Shown piece by piece: positions 26,650-34,662 of a stretch of DNA of 64,000 nt; position 1 is the first letter of the stretch, and the number at the start of each line of letters is the position of its first letter. Source of the DNA: Risungbinella massiliensis. GTDB taxonomy: Bacteria; Bacillota; Bacilli; Thermoactinomycetales; Thermoactinomycetaceae. The stretch covers positions 620,017 through 684,016 of the forward strand of contig NZ_LN812102.1 of the NCBI RefSeq assembly GCF_000942395.1, given 5' to 3'. The notes under the pieces are model-generated. The model was given only the letters and a program-made list of their open reading frames with translations, was not told the DNA's origin and did not search any database. A program made the position numbers and the translations under genes.

Positions 26650-27653
26650 TACACCCATCTATCATAAAAAAACAGCGAATGACCCTCTTTATATTATTAT
26701 TTTTTATTACCATTACAATCGTAATTGGCACAGGACTAGGATATTCCTCCCTATCGTATGATCGACTGATTCCAACCCTAATAGGACAAGGGACGTTCAA
26801 AGAAGAGTTTATTTTGTTTTCTATTCGACTACCACGAATTTTTATCACACTGTTGGCAGGTATGGCACTTGCATTAGCTGGAGCTATTTTACAAGGTATC
26901 ACACGTAATGATTTAGCAGATCCTGGTATTATTGGTATTAACTCTGGAGCAGGTGTTGCAATTGCAGTTTTCTTTTTATTTTTCCCCATCAATGTTGGTT
27001 CCTTTATTTATCTACTTCCAGTTGTTGCTTTTGTCGGTGCTTTATTAACTGTTTGTCTGATCTATCTATTTTCCTATAAAAAATACGAAGGTCTACAACC
27101 AGTAAGATTTGTGCTAGTGGGGATTGGAATTGCAACGGCGCTTTCTGGGGTAATGATTGTCTTGATCTCATCTGCTGAACAAGAAAAAGTAAATTTTATC
27201 GCCAAATGGCTGGCAGGAAATATATGGGGTACCGACTGGCCATTTATCTGGGCTATTCTTCCTTGGTTAGTTATACTCATCCCATTTACTTTATACAGAG
27301 CAAATAGATTGAATCTACTTAATATGAATGAACCTACTGCAATCAGCGTTGGTGTATCGATTGAAAAAGAACGTATTGTGCTACTCTTAACTGCTGTTGC
27401 ACTAGCAGCATCTGCTGTTTCTGTTACTGGTGGAATTGCCTTTATTGGACTCATAGCTCCACATATCGCAAAAGCATTAATAGGACCTAGAAATCAATTA
27501 TTTATTCCCATTTCGATTCTTTTAGGTGGATGGCTACTATTATTAGCAGATACAATTGGACGTAATGTCGTTGACCCAGATGGGATCCCAGCTGGTATTT
27601 TAGTAGCATTAATCGGTGCACCCTATTTTCTGTATTTAGTATTAAAAAATTAA
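26646..27653 (+). CDS. Siderophore ABC permease, FecCD family (second)
   Basis: 335 residues, ten membrane helices, with RLPRIFITLLAGMALALAG, GITRNDLADPG and GLIAPHIAKALIG. Its ATG overlaps the stop of the first permease (ATGA), a sign of coupled translation of the two subunits. It completes a full importer: ATPase, binding lipoprotein and two permeases, all behind one Fur box. A terminator follows at 27663. Confidence 0.93.
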   Translation: MIHPSIIKKQRMTLFILLFFITITIVIGTGLGYSSLSYDRLIPTLIGQGTFKEEFILFSIRLPRIFITLLAGMALALAGAILQGITRNDLADPGIIGINSGAGVAIAVFFLFFPINVGSFIYLLPVVAFVGALLTVCLIYLFSYKKYEGLQPVRFVLVGIGIATALSGVMIVLISSAEQEKVNFIAKWLAGNIWGTDWPFIWAILPWLVILIPFTLYRANRLNLLNMNEPTAISVGVSIEKERIVLLLTAVALAASAVSVTGGIAFIGLIAPHIAKALIGPRNQLFIPISILLGGWLLLLADTIGRNVVDPDGIPAGILVALIGAPYFLYLVLKN

Positions 27654-27662
27654 AGATAGCAC

Positions 27663-27705
27663 AGAATCCCTTTAGAATATGTTCGTTCTCAAGGGATTCT
27701 CTTTT
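27663..27705 (+). terminator. Terminator of the siderophore operon
   Basis: AGAATCCCTT (27663-27672) and AAGGGATTCT (27691-27700) form a 10-bp stem followed by CTTTTCC. It begins 10 bases after the last permease gene. Confidence 0.75.
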
Positions 27706-27760
27706 CCACTTTTACCTTCTTTTATGTTAGAGATTTATGTTAGAGAACACTTATTAGAAA

Positions 27761-28375
27761 CTAAAATCCGTCAAAAGAAAGAAATGAAGCACTTATGCTG
27801 TACCCCATATAAAAAAACAGTTCACGTAAGAAAAATGGTATTTTTGTTTTCCAAGTCTTATATACAGAACTAGGTGTTGGAGAAGAATATGCTTCCATAT
27901 TCAAGTTTTCTGCCATGGCAAGAGAGCGTTTCATATGTAAGGGGTCACTTACGATAATAAACGACTTTAGACCATCTTTTTGGGCAACTTCATAAGCATA
28001 TCGTATATTTTGCTCCGTAATGATCGATTTCGTTTCTATTAAAATATCTTGCGGATCAACATGACGGTCTATTGCATATTGTCTAGACACTTCTGACTCT
28101 GGCATCTCTTTTTTATTAAATACACTACTCGCTCCCGTAAATATAATTTTCTTTACATACCCATTTTGGTAAAGCCAGATCGCATGATTAATTCGCTCTT
28201 CTAATACAGGTGAAGGTTTGTCATTCCATACTGCTGCACCTAACACAATAGCTGCATCGGCATGGTGCAATTGATTTATTTTACTGAAAGACCAAATGGA
28301 ATAAGCAGAGTAAATCATTCCTAAACAAAATATACATACCAGTAAGAGTAGTAGCTTATTTAGATATTTCTTGAT
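27761..28375 (-). CDS. YdcF/SanA family (DUF218) membrane-anchored protein, probable AUC start
   Basis: The DUF218 core is clear: DAAIVLGAAVWNDKPSPVLEERI, then FTGASS..NKKE.PESEVSRQYAI, and ILIETKSIITEQNIRYAYE and IIVSDPLHMKRS. The family acts at the envelope; reaction unknown. From the first ATG (28318) the protein lacks most of its membrane anchor and has no usable SD. Upstream, in frame, KKYLNKLLLLLVCIFCLG completes a normal anchor, and AAGGAGG sits 8 bases before an ATC codon at 28375. An ATC start, or an ATG mutated to ATC, is the best reading. About 204 residues from there. Confidence 0.78.
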   Translation of the reverse strand: MKKYLNKLLLLLVCIFCLGMIYSAYSIWSFSKINQLHHADAAIVLGAAVWNDKPSPVLEERINHAIWLYQNGYVKKIIFTGASSVFNKKEMPESEVSRQYAIDRHVDPQDILIETKSIITEQNIRYAYEVAQKDGLKSFIIVSDPLHMKRSLAMAENLNMEAYSSPTPSSVYKTWKTKIPFFLRELFFYMGYSISASFLSFDGF

Positions 28376-28404
28376 AAAAATATCCTCCTTGTTTATTCTT
28401 TCTC

Positions 28405-28860
28405 CTAGATAATGTGATCCGAAAAAAACAAAGATGCAATAAATATAAACAGATATTCAAAAATGGTAAATGCATTTCCGATTGTCATGTATTTGAGGAT
28501 TTTTTCTCTCGTATTGAACCAAGGCGCAAGTAAAACCAAATATTCTGGCCCAGATAAGGCTGACCAGATGAATAGCACACCTTTCCATGTTTTCATCGTC
28601 CATTCATATGGTATTAACGGAAATAGATCATGTATAGTAGCAAAAGGCTGAAAAGGGAAGTTCAATAATAACAAAAGCATCCAAGCTGTACACAAAAAAT
28701 GACGCTGAAACGGATCGTATTGGCCATCCCTAGTGAAGCAACATACCAGCAAATAAGCAAAATGAACAGAAGCATCCAATTCGTATTCACTGAAGGGAAG
28801 ATGAATTGTTGTGCTACTTCTATATATCCGAGATAATTACTGTTACTTTTAATAAAATGA
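28405..28860 (-). pseudogene. Decayed spore germination permease (GerAB/GerXB type)
   Basis: Two frames joined by a frameshift near 28680 read NTNWMLLFILLICWYVASLG and MANTIRFSVIFCVQLG, then IHDLFPLIPYEWTMKTWKG, ALSGPEYLVLLAPWF and NTREKILKYMTIGNAFTIFE. These match middle-to-late helices of the amino-acid-permease-like germinant receptor B subunits. The N-terminal half is missing and no A or C subunit genes are intact nearby. The fragment stops at a TAG shortly after the last helix. It is a non-functional leftover of a germinant receptor operon. Confidence 0.7.
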
Positions 28861-29285
28861 AACCGATTCCTATGAGGGCTTTTAGATGTCTTTTTGTAAC
28901 CGAGAATGTACTATTATATATAGGATCTGATCTGCACCCTTCACCTAGTTTCTACTATTATATCTGTCCATTTTTGAGTGAGCAGCTGAGCCTTCCTTGA
29001 CCATCCCTCTTCTTGCTTGTCCCTCCCGTTTGGGATATAGCTAACATAATTTTTCTTTGGAGCAGCTGAGGTTGTCTTGGTCTCTTTTTGAGGATTTCCC
29101 CCTGGCACTTTCTTGTCTGTTTTTACTATACAGCATATGCATTCTGTAATATTTTTTATTCCCAAACTATCGCAATTACTTTACAGAATACGTCATAATT
29201 TAGATGTATCTAACTTTACGGAATACGCAAACAAGGAGAGGGTTGTTATTTACTATCTCGATCAGTTTATAAGTAGGAGGAACTT
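28861..29285. other. Non-coding stretch upstream of the Fic-like gene
   Basis: No gene that I recognise. A minus-strand frame (28941-29165) encodes a 74-residue Lys/Gly/Asn-rich peptide (KTDKKVPGGNPQKETKTT) without a convincing SD; it may be another piece of the decayed germination operon but this is not shown. The right part holds short repeats (29141-29227, 29253-29265) described separately. AGTAGGAGG at 29274-29282 is the SD of the next gene. Confidence 0.4.
29141..29227. repeat. Short inverted and direct repeats upstream of the Fic/recombinase pair
   Basis: ATTCTGTAA (29141-29149) is the inverse of TTACAGAAT (29181-29189). The second copy belongs to ACTTTACAGAATACG (29178-29192), which recurs as ACTTTACGGAATACG at 29213-29227 with one change. 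Repeats with this mixed orientation beside a tyrosine recombinase gene could be its binding sites, but regulator binding is equally possible. Confidence 0.45.
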
Positions 29286-30012
29286 ATGAGAAATATTGAT
29301 AAGGTTAAACAAAAACTTGATCAACTTGATATTATCCCAAAAAAAGCATGGGAAGTTTATACAGATCATTTAGGCTTTGCTTGGACTGCTAGTGTAAATG
29401 ATTTGATCTGTAATTACATAAATACCAAACAAGTTTTTGATATTGTTACAGGTAATGTGGTAATGGGAAAAAATTTAAAAGATCACTTTCGAGTAAGAGA
29501 TTTTCATCGTGCAATTCATGAGATATTAGCCCTATCTGAAGAGAAAGAAGAAATGTCTATTGAAAATATCCATACAATCTATTTATTGCTGATGTGGAAT
29601 TTGGATATAGAACAAGCAGACCAAATCCATCATACAGAAGATCTACAAAAACTTATTCATTGGGTAAATCGAGGAACTTCACATCCCATAGATCAAGCAG
29701 CTATCTTATATGGAAAGTTATATAAATCCAAATACTTTATAGAATCCGAAATGATGGCCAATTTACTGGCAAGTTGGTATTTATTAACTAAAGGATACAC
29801 ACCTATTGTTATTGGTACACCTGATAAGAAAAAGTTTCTCGAAGCTCTAGAAATTTATTCTCGTACGAAAAACAGTCAACTATTAGTGGAAATTATTGAA
29901 AAGGCACAAGAGTTAACATTAAACCTTTACTTGGATGAGATAAGCGAGATTACCCGAAGTTAACTGAAGTCTTACAAAGCTTGGAGGTGTTTAAAATTAA
30001 CTATCTCGATCA
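29253..30012 (+). repeat. 13-bp direct repeat bracketing the Fic-like gene
   Basis: ACTATCTCGATCA occurs at 29253-29265 and 30000-30012. Both copies encode Y-L-D-Q-F in the same sense, the second being the start of the recombinase (INYLDQFEKWL). The first therefore looks like a relic of a recombinase 5' end, which would mean that the Fic-like gene was inserted behind it or that the segment was duplicated. Confidence 0.5.
29286..29963 (+). CDS. Fic-fold protein with erased catalytic motif (pseudo-Fic)
   Basis: 225 residues. The Fic layout is recognisable: GKNLKDHFRVRDFHRAIHEI (60-80), like the G-x-x-L-x-D-x-x-E-x-x-N-H region; IENIHTIYLLLMW (92-104); SHPIDQAAILYG (132-143), like H-P-x-x-x-A-A-x-L-H; then LLTKGYTPIVI (166-176) and FLEALEIYSR (184-193). 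Where active Fic proteins have HPFxDGNGRxxR, this one aligns as KYFIE, one gap, SEMMAN (149-160): the catalytic His, the phosphate-binding Gly-Asn-Gly and the Arg are all replaced, while spacing and hydrophobic positions are kept. AMP transfer is not expected. ATG at 29286 has a strong GGAGG. It sits 17 bases before the recombinase gene on the same strand. The reading frame is intact, so it may have a non-catalytic role. Confidence 0.7.
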   Translation: MRNIDKVKQKLDQLDIIPKKAWEVYTDHLGFAWTASVNDLICNYINTKQVFDIVTGNVVMGKNLKDHFRVRDFHRAIHEILALSEEKEEMSIENIHTIYLLLMWNLDIEQADQIHHTEDLQKLIHWVNRGTSHPIDQAAILYGKLYKSKYFIESEMMANLLASWYLLTKGYTPIVIGTPDKKKFLEALEIYSRTKNSQLLVEIIEKAQELTLNLYLDEISEITRS

Positions 30013-30883
30013 ATTCGAAAAGTGGTTACTCGAAGAGGGAAAAGGAAAACTGACAATTGAAGTGTACAAAAGATCAGTGACCCAATTCATTGAATGGTTT
30101 GAAGAAACAAATGATACGAAGTTTGGTCCACGCGATGTCACTACTTTGGATATGCAAGATTGGAAGCAGCATATGCAGGTAGGTGAAAAGATTGCTCCAG
30201 CTACGATCAACAAGAGAATCTCCTCATTAAAGGTATTTTGGAGTTTTTTAATTGATTCAAATCTGGCCAATGTAGATATTACGAAGAAGGTTAAGACAAA
30301 AAGATCCTCCAAAGTAAGTGAAGCACCACGTTGGTTAGAGCGAAAAGAAGTAGCTAGAATTCTTCATGCTATTGAAAGCGGGACCAACGAATGGAAAAAA
30401 GCGAGAGATAAGGCAATGGTCCTCTTCATGTTAAAGGCTGGTCTAAGAATTAGTGAAGTGAAAGATCTCGACTTAATGGCCATTGATGAAAATCATTGGA
30501 GGGTAACCATTACTGCTGGGAAGGGTGGAAAATGGAGACTTGTACCTATGAACAAAGATCTTATTAATAGTTATACGGAATGGAAGAAAATACGTGGTGA
30601 AGTTGATTGCCAGCAGCTGTTTGTTACAAGAAAAGGGACACCAATTACAAGACAAGGAATCCATGATCAACTTAGAAAGTATTTCAAAGTGGTGGAAGAT
30701 AAAGAGGTTTCAGCCCACTGTCTAAGGCATACTTTTTGTAAATCTTTGATCGATCAAGGAGTAGATATTCAAAACGTTGCATCATTAGCAGGTCATGAGT
30801 CTATTGAAACTACTCGACGGTACACAACTGCTTCCGAAAAAGAGCTCAGAAAAGCAGTTGCTTTAATCAGTGACGAAAGATAG
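29981..30883 (+). CDS. Tyrosine recombinase (XerC/D-like integrase)
   Basis: About 300 residues. An N-terminal SAM-like core-binding domain (FEKWLLEEGKGKLTIEVYKRSVTQF in parts) precedes the catalytic domain with Arg in LKAGLRISEVKDLD, Lys in TAGKGGKWRLVP, HCLRHTFCKSLID, LAGHESIETT and the nucleophile Tyr in TRRYTTAS. All five catalytic positions are present, so it should cut and join DNA. XerC/XerD identity is not supported by context, and the arrangement of the Fic-like gene plus recombinase fits a small mobile island. Start uncertain: TTG 29981 is the longest, but GGAGGTG at 29983-29989 lies inside it and would fit an ATT at 29996. Confidence 0.88.
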   Translation: MEVFKINYLDQFEKWLLEEGKGKLTIEVYKRSVTQFIEWFEETNDTKFGPRDVTTLDMQDWKQHMQVGEKIAPATINKRISSLKVFWSFLIDSNLANVDITKKVKTKRSSKVSEAPRWLERKEVARILHAIESGTNEWKKARDKAMVLFMLKAGLRISEVKDLDLMAIDENHWRVTITAGKGGKWRLVPMNKDLINSYTEWKKIRGEVDCQQLFVTRKGTPITRQGIHDQLRKYFKVVEDKEVSAHCLRHTFCKSLIDQGVDIQNVASLAGHESIETTRRYTTASEKELRKAVALISDER

Positions 30884-31138
30884 AAGGGGATATTATCGAT
30901 TGGATCAGAAAAAAGGAGCTATTGAAAGATAAACCGAATATCTTATCTATATATTTAACCATCGAAGAAGTGATTTCTTTGCCCGACCTTTCAGGATATG
31001 GCAGTTAGTAAATCAACAAAAGAAATGCGTAATAATCTTAAAGGTTTACGTGAAAAAGAACTGAACTTCGGACCCTAAGGAGGAAAAACATATGTCGCAT
31101 ATTATTTGGAGGATTCCAAGTCCTCGGAGACGTTTGGA

Positions 31139-31807
31139 ATGAAACTTCTGCTAACTTCCGCGGGCGTCAATAACTCGACTATCCACAACGCGCTGGTTGA
31201 CATGCTGGGCAAGCCGATCGCCGACTCCAACGCTCTGTGCATCCCTACCGCGATGTACGGACACCCCTGGGTCGGTCCCGGCGTCAAAGCCTGGCAGTTC
31301 ATCAGCGGGAATTCCGAGAATCCCATGGTCGACCTGGGCTGGAAGTCTGTCGGCGTTCTAGAGCTCACAGCGCTGCCAAGCATCGACGAAGACTGTTGGG
31401 TGCCTCTTGTCCGGGAGACGGACGTCCTGCTGGTGGCGGGAGGCGACGCCCTCTACCTTTACCACTGGATGCGGCAATCCGGGCTGGCAGACCTCTTGCC
31501 ATCACTGGATGCAGTTTATGTGGGAATGAGCGCTGGGAGCATGGTGATGGCCCCGAATATCGGTGAAGAATTCGTAGGCTGGCGTCCGCCCACAGGGGGA
31601 GATAAAACACTGGGTCTGGTGGATTTTGCGTTGTTTCCTCACCTAGATCACGAGATGTTACCGGACAATACCTTGGCCAATGCAGAAAAGTGGGCCGTCG
31701 GCGTCTCAGTGCATGGGTACGCGATTGACGATCAGACTGCCATCATAGTGACCGATGGGGCCGTTGAAGTTGTTTCCGAGGGGCAATGGAAGCTGTTCAC
31801 CCCTTAA
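31139..31807 (+). CDS. Peptidase E-like protein (S51, class I glutamine amidotransferase-like)
   Basis: 222 residues. KLLLTSAGVNN at the N-terminus, DVLLVAGGDALYLYHWM, the nucleophile elbow VGMSAGSMVM with the catalytic Ser, and DFALFPHLDHEM fit the peptidase E family, which cleaves Asp-X dipeptides. ATG 31139 is chosen because the family starts M-K-L-L-L-T-S; an open frame from 31106 adds unrelated residues. The base composition is strikingly GC-rich (roughly 58-60 percent against about 40 for neighbours), with C/G-ending codons, so it was probably acquired from a high-GC donor. A terminator follows. Confidence 0.85.
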   Translation: MKLLLTSAGVNNSTIHNALVDMLGKPIADSNALCIPTAMYGHPWVGPGVKAWQFISGNSENPMVDLGWKSVGVLELTALPSIDEDCWVPLVRETDVLLVAGGDALYLYHWMRQSGLADLLPSLDAVYVGMSAGSMVMAPNIGEEFVGWRPPTGGDKTLGLVDFALFPHLDHEMLPDNTLANAEKWAVGVSVHGYAIDDQTAIIVTDGAVEVVSEGQWKLFTP

Positions 31808-31853
31808 CACCGAGATGGTCAGCCCATTAGTTCGCGATTTTTTGGTTGCAATG

Positions 31854-31898
31854 AAAAAAGCCTGATTTCTTCACTTAAATTGAGAAATTAGGCTTTTT
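31854..31898 (+). terminator. Terminator after the peptidase E gene
   Basis: AAAAAAGCCTGATTTCT (from 31854) pairs with AGAAATTAGGCTTTTT (31883-31898), ending in a T-run. The following 270 bases up to the LysE gene are AT-rich and show no gene or other feature to me. Confidence 0.82.
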
Positions 31899-32168
31899 AA
31901 TATTGAATTTTCCTTAACGCTGTAAATCCGCATTTTCCTGACATTACCCCTTTTTGCTGTATTATCTCGAAACTAGTCTTCAACAATCCTGCCCTTTAAC
32001 TTAATACCAAGTAAAACACCTCTTTATTTTTGCTTATTATCATTCCCATTCTGTTAAATTAGAATGCAGCATCCAACTTTCATAAACACTAATGACTTGA
32101 GTTATAGACTTAACTTTTTTGTGTCCAAGATATTGACCTAAGTCCACGATTTAAAATCTAACTATTGA

Positions 32169-32837
32169 TTAGTAAAACCACCCTTCCTTTTTAGTGCATA
32201 CCATACTTTGTAATTCCAAAATAAATTCATATCCAAAGTAAACACTAAATCCAATCAATAAAATTCCGGCAATAATAGAAACCCATTTTATAGCTTTTTG
32301 ATTAAGAAATTGCCTGCTATAATGCACAAAAAAGGATAAAGCAACATCATGAATTAATATGCCCACGATAATACCACTCGCGACAAATAAAAAAGAATTG
32401 GAAGACTGTTTTTGTGTGATCGTTGAAGCAAGTACCGTTCCTAGAATACCCATCCAAAATACAATATAACCTGGAGATATAGCGATCATCACACCTGAAA
32501 AATAGGATTTCAATAGTGATTTCTTTCCTTCAATGGTCGCCTCAACTGATAATGCTGCAGAGGATTCCTGTATATTTTGAATTCCTAAATACAATAAAAA
32601 GAAAAATCCAAGAAGCCGCATGAGTAGTTGGATCCCTTGCGGGTTTATTATTGAAGAAAATCCAAAATAAATGAAAAAAAATAGGATGAGATCAACCGTC
32701 ATTCCTCCTAAACCTACTGACCATCCATGCCAGAACCCTCCCCTTAAGCCTTGTTTTGTCATTTGAATCGTAACGGCACCTACAGGGAGGGTTAGAGAAA
32801 GTCCTAACAATACGTATGTAAGAAAATCGTTTATCAA
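32169..32837 (-). CDS. LysE family amino acid exporter (RhtB type)
   Basis: 222 residues with six predicted membrane helices. LGLSLTLPVGAVTIQMTKQGLRGGFWHGWSVGLGG at the N-terminus (read in parts LPVGAVTIQM, GLRGGFWHG) and FSGVMIAISPGYIVFWMGILG correspond to the conserved LysE/RhtB segments. It should export an amino acid or derivative; substrate unknown. Flanking regions of about 260-360 bases carry no other gene, so it is transcribed alone. Base composition is AT-rich like most of this region. Confidence 0.87.
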   Translation of the reverse strand: MINDFLTYVLLGLSLTLPVGAVTIQMTKQGLRGGFWHGWSVGLGGMTVDLILFFFIYFGFSSIINPQGIQLLMRLLGFFFLLYLGIQNIQESSAALSVEATIEGKKSLLKSYFSGVMIAISPGYIVFWMGILGTVLASTITQKQSSNSFLFVASGIIVGILIHDVALSFFVHYSRQFLNQKAIKWVSIIAGILLIGFSVYFGYEFILELQSMVCTKKEGWFY

Positions 32838-33095
32838 CTTTGTTTCTCCATATGATCATCTATTAGCATACCATTATACATAAAAATAAAATAATAGATT
32901 GGTATCATGCTTGAAGAGATTTCTGTATAAAGCCTCAGAAACATCAATTGAAGTAGTGTCGATCCATATTTGCGAAAAATGACTTAATGTCCTTTCAATA
33001 TTTATGTATATTTTTTTGAGCCTTTAAGCAATATAAATTTATTGGGTTGTAACTTATAATTTAACTATTATTTCATTAAACAGGAGGCTATTTTC

Positions 33096-33647
33096 GTGAG
33101 CAAAAAAATACTCATTGTTACAGGAGATGCGGTAGAAGCACTCGAGGTTTTTTATCCTTATTACCGTTGTTTAGAGGAGGGGTATGATGTAACGATTGCT
33201 TCTCCTGCAGTCAAGAAGCTGCATACAGTTGTCCATGATTTTATAGAGGGAATGGAGACGTTTGTGGAAAAACCAGCTTACGATCTTAAATCTCATGCCG
33301 CATTTACTGATATTAGCCCAGAGGAATTTGATGGCCTGATTATTCCAGGAGGTCGCGCACCTGAATATATCCGTATGAATGAAGCTGTGACACCTATTAT
33401 CAGTCACTTTTTTCAGGAAAATAAGCCTGTTGGAGCAATTTGTCATGCGGCTCAGTTATTGACTGTTATTCCTGAATTGATGCAAGGGCGAGAATATACA
33501 GCCTACCCTTCTTGTAGACCTGATGTGTTGGCCTGTGGAGCAAAGTACATCGACGAACAGATACATATACATCAAAACCTTGTATCGGGTCAAGCTTGGC
33601 CGGATCTACCAGGATTTATGCGGGAATTTCTTAGTTTACTGAAATAG
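33096..33647 (+). CDS. DJ-1/PfpI family protein (class I GATase-like)
   Basis: 183 residues with the DJ-1/PfpI flavodoxin-like fold: ILIVTGDAVEALEVFYPYYR, the acidic residue before DGLIIPGGRAPEYIR, and the nucleophile elbow GAICHAAQLL with Cys-His. Members act as proteases, chaperones, hydratases or carbonyl-damage repair enzymes; which one applies cannot be told. GTG start at 33096 with AGGAGG upstream. A second, broken DJ-1/PfpI gene is found at 38593-39102. Confidence 0.87.
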   Translation: MSKKILIVTGDAVEALEVFYPYYRCLEEGYDVTIASPAVKKLHTVVHDFIEGMETFVEKPAYDLKSHAAFTDISPEEFDGLIIPGGRAPEYIRMNEAVTPIISHFFQENKPVGAICHAAQLLTVIPELMQGREYTAYPSCRPDVLACGAKYIDEQIHIHQNLVSGQAWPDLPGFMREFLSLLK

Positions 33648-33901
33648 GTGTTCATATTCAATTGAATATGGAGAACAAATTAATGGACGTAATGGGTTTC
33701 CTGATCCTCAAGACTCCATACTTTAACCGTAAAGCTTTTGCTCTGCTGTTCTTCTTTTTTATAAGTTCACTATAGGCATCTGTATACTTAATAACTATGC
33801 CATTGTAATTTTTTCAAACACTTTACGCTTATCTAGAAGTTCAATACCTTGACATCCGTTTTTGGTGAAACTACAACGGTTACATCGAGAGGGTGAAAGA
33901 T

Positions 33902-34339
33902 ATGAAAAAAATTAGCAGTCGTTTTTCCGTCGCTGTTTACATTCTATCTCTCCTCGCATTAAGCCCATCTCCATGAACATCCGAGTTTATTGCAGAAAGC
34001 GTCAAGACTTCCAGTTATCATTCGTAGGATTATCGGGAAGCTGAAAAAAGCTGGATTAGTCAATGTACGACCTGGAGCTGGAGGGGCATACTTAACGAAA
34101 GAGAAGGATGAAATAACGTTGCTTGATGTGTATCGGGCAGTCGAAGTGGTCGAGGAGAATGAACTCTTTCATTTTCATGAGAATCCCAATCTTGAATGTC
34201 CAGTAGGTGCTAATATCGAATCTGTATTTCGATCCAAGATGCTTCAAGCCCAAATGGTCTTAGAACGAGACTAGCTCAAGTTACACTTGCGCAATTGGTA
34301 ACGGAAATTAGCGAAAAAACTGGCTCATTAGAGAGCTAA
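33902..34339 (+). pseudogene. Rrf2-family regulator (YwnA-like), broken
   Basis: It starts with ATG at 33902 (KKISSRFSVAVYILSLLALSP), then a TGA stop, then TSEFIAESVKTS, a frameshift near 34000, PVIIRRIIGKLKKAGLVNVRPGAGGAYLTKE through ECPVGANIESVF, and a last frameshift at the D-L junction near 34271 before AQVTLAQLVTEISEKTGS. Joined, it covers the whole length of a YwnA-type Rrf2 repressor (winged helix, no Fe-S cysteines). At least three lesions make it non-functional. Rrf2/YwnA regulators often control a neighbouring oxidoreductase or NmrA gene; a decayed NmrA-type gene lies at 39598-40262. Confidence 0.85.
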
Positions 34340-34662
34340 TTTTTTCAAGTCCGTTGTAACCAATTTTGGTTATACTACCATCTCTTGAAACCCATTTTTA
34401 AAAGAAGGGAAGGATTTACGAATGTCAAAAAGGTCCTTAGAAAAAAGAGGCTATCCAATTGTTTTTTTGTTTCCATAGAATAACAACGCTTTATTCACGA
34501 AGCAAAATAATGTAAAATTCGGATTTAAATTCTGATCGCCTTAAAAAACGATCCATATCGCGGATTCGACCCTTGTGGTCAAAAAAGAGGATTGCCTTTT
34601 AATGGTGATCCTCTTTTTTAGTAGTTGTGATTATCTATAATAATTATTTATGAGGTGGAAAA
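34340..34662. other. Intergenic stretch with terminator hairpin
   Basis: No coding potential seen. AAAAAAGAGGAT (34581-34592) pairs with ATCCTCTTTTTT (34608-34619), with the upper stem extended by GCC/GGT, forming a bidirectional terminator-like hairpin. GAGGTGG before 34663 is the ribosome binding site of the next, decayed gene. Confidence 0.6.

Noticed and set aside
29243-29289. Short ORF (TTG or ATT start) before the Fic-like gene as a leader peptide
   Set aside because: There is an SD-like AAGGAGAGG, but the encoded YLDQF matches the recombinase start, so a relic is the simpler explanation.
29981-30883. Recombinase taken as the missing XerD
   Set aside because: It is 25 kb away from yqzK-deoB, lies in an accessory region next to a Fic-like gene, and its sequence in the core-binding domain does not look like XerD.
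30884-31138. Small frames between the recombinase and peptidase E genes
   Set aside because: Several frames of 10-40 codons exist with no SD, no motifs and no conserved text; I call the stretch non-coding.
31237-31566. Long alternative frames on both strands inside the peptidase E gene
   Set aside because: They are products of the high GC content (few stop codons). Only the peptidase E frame has family motifs.
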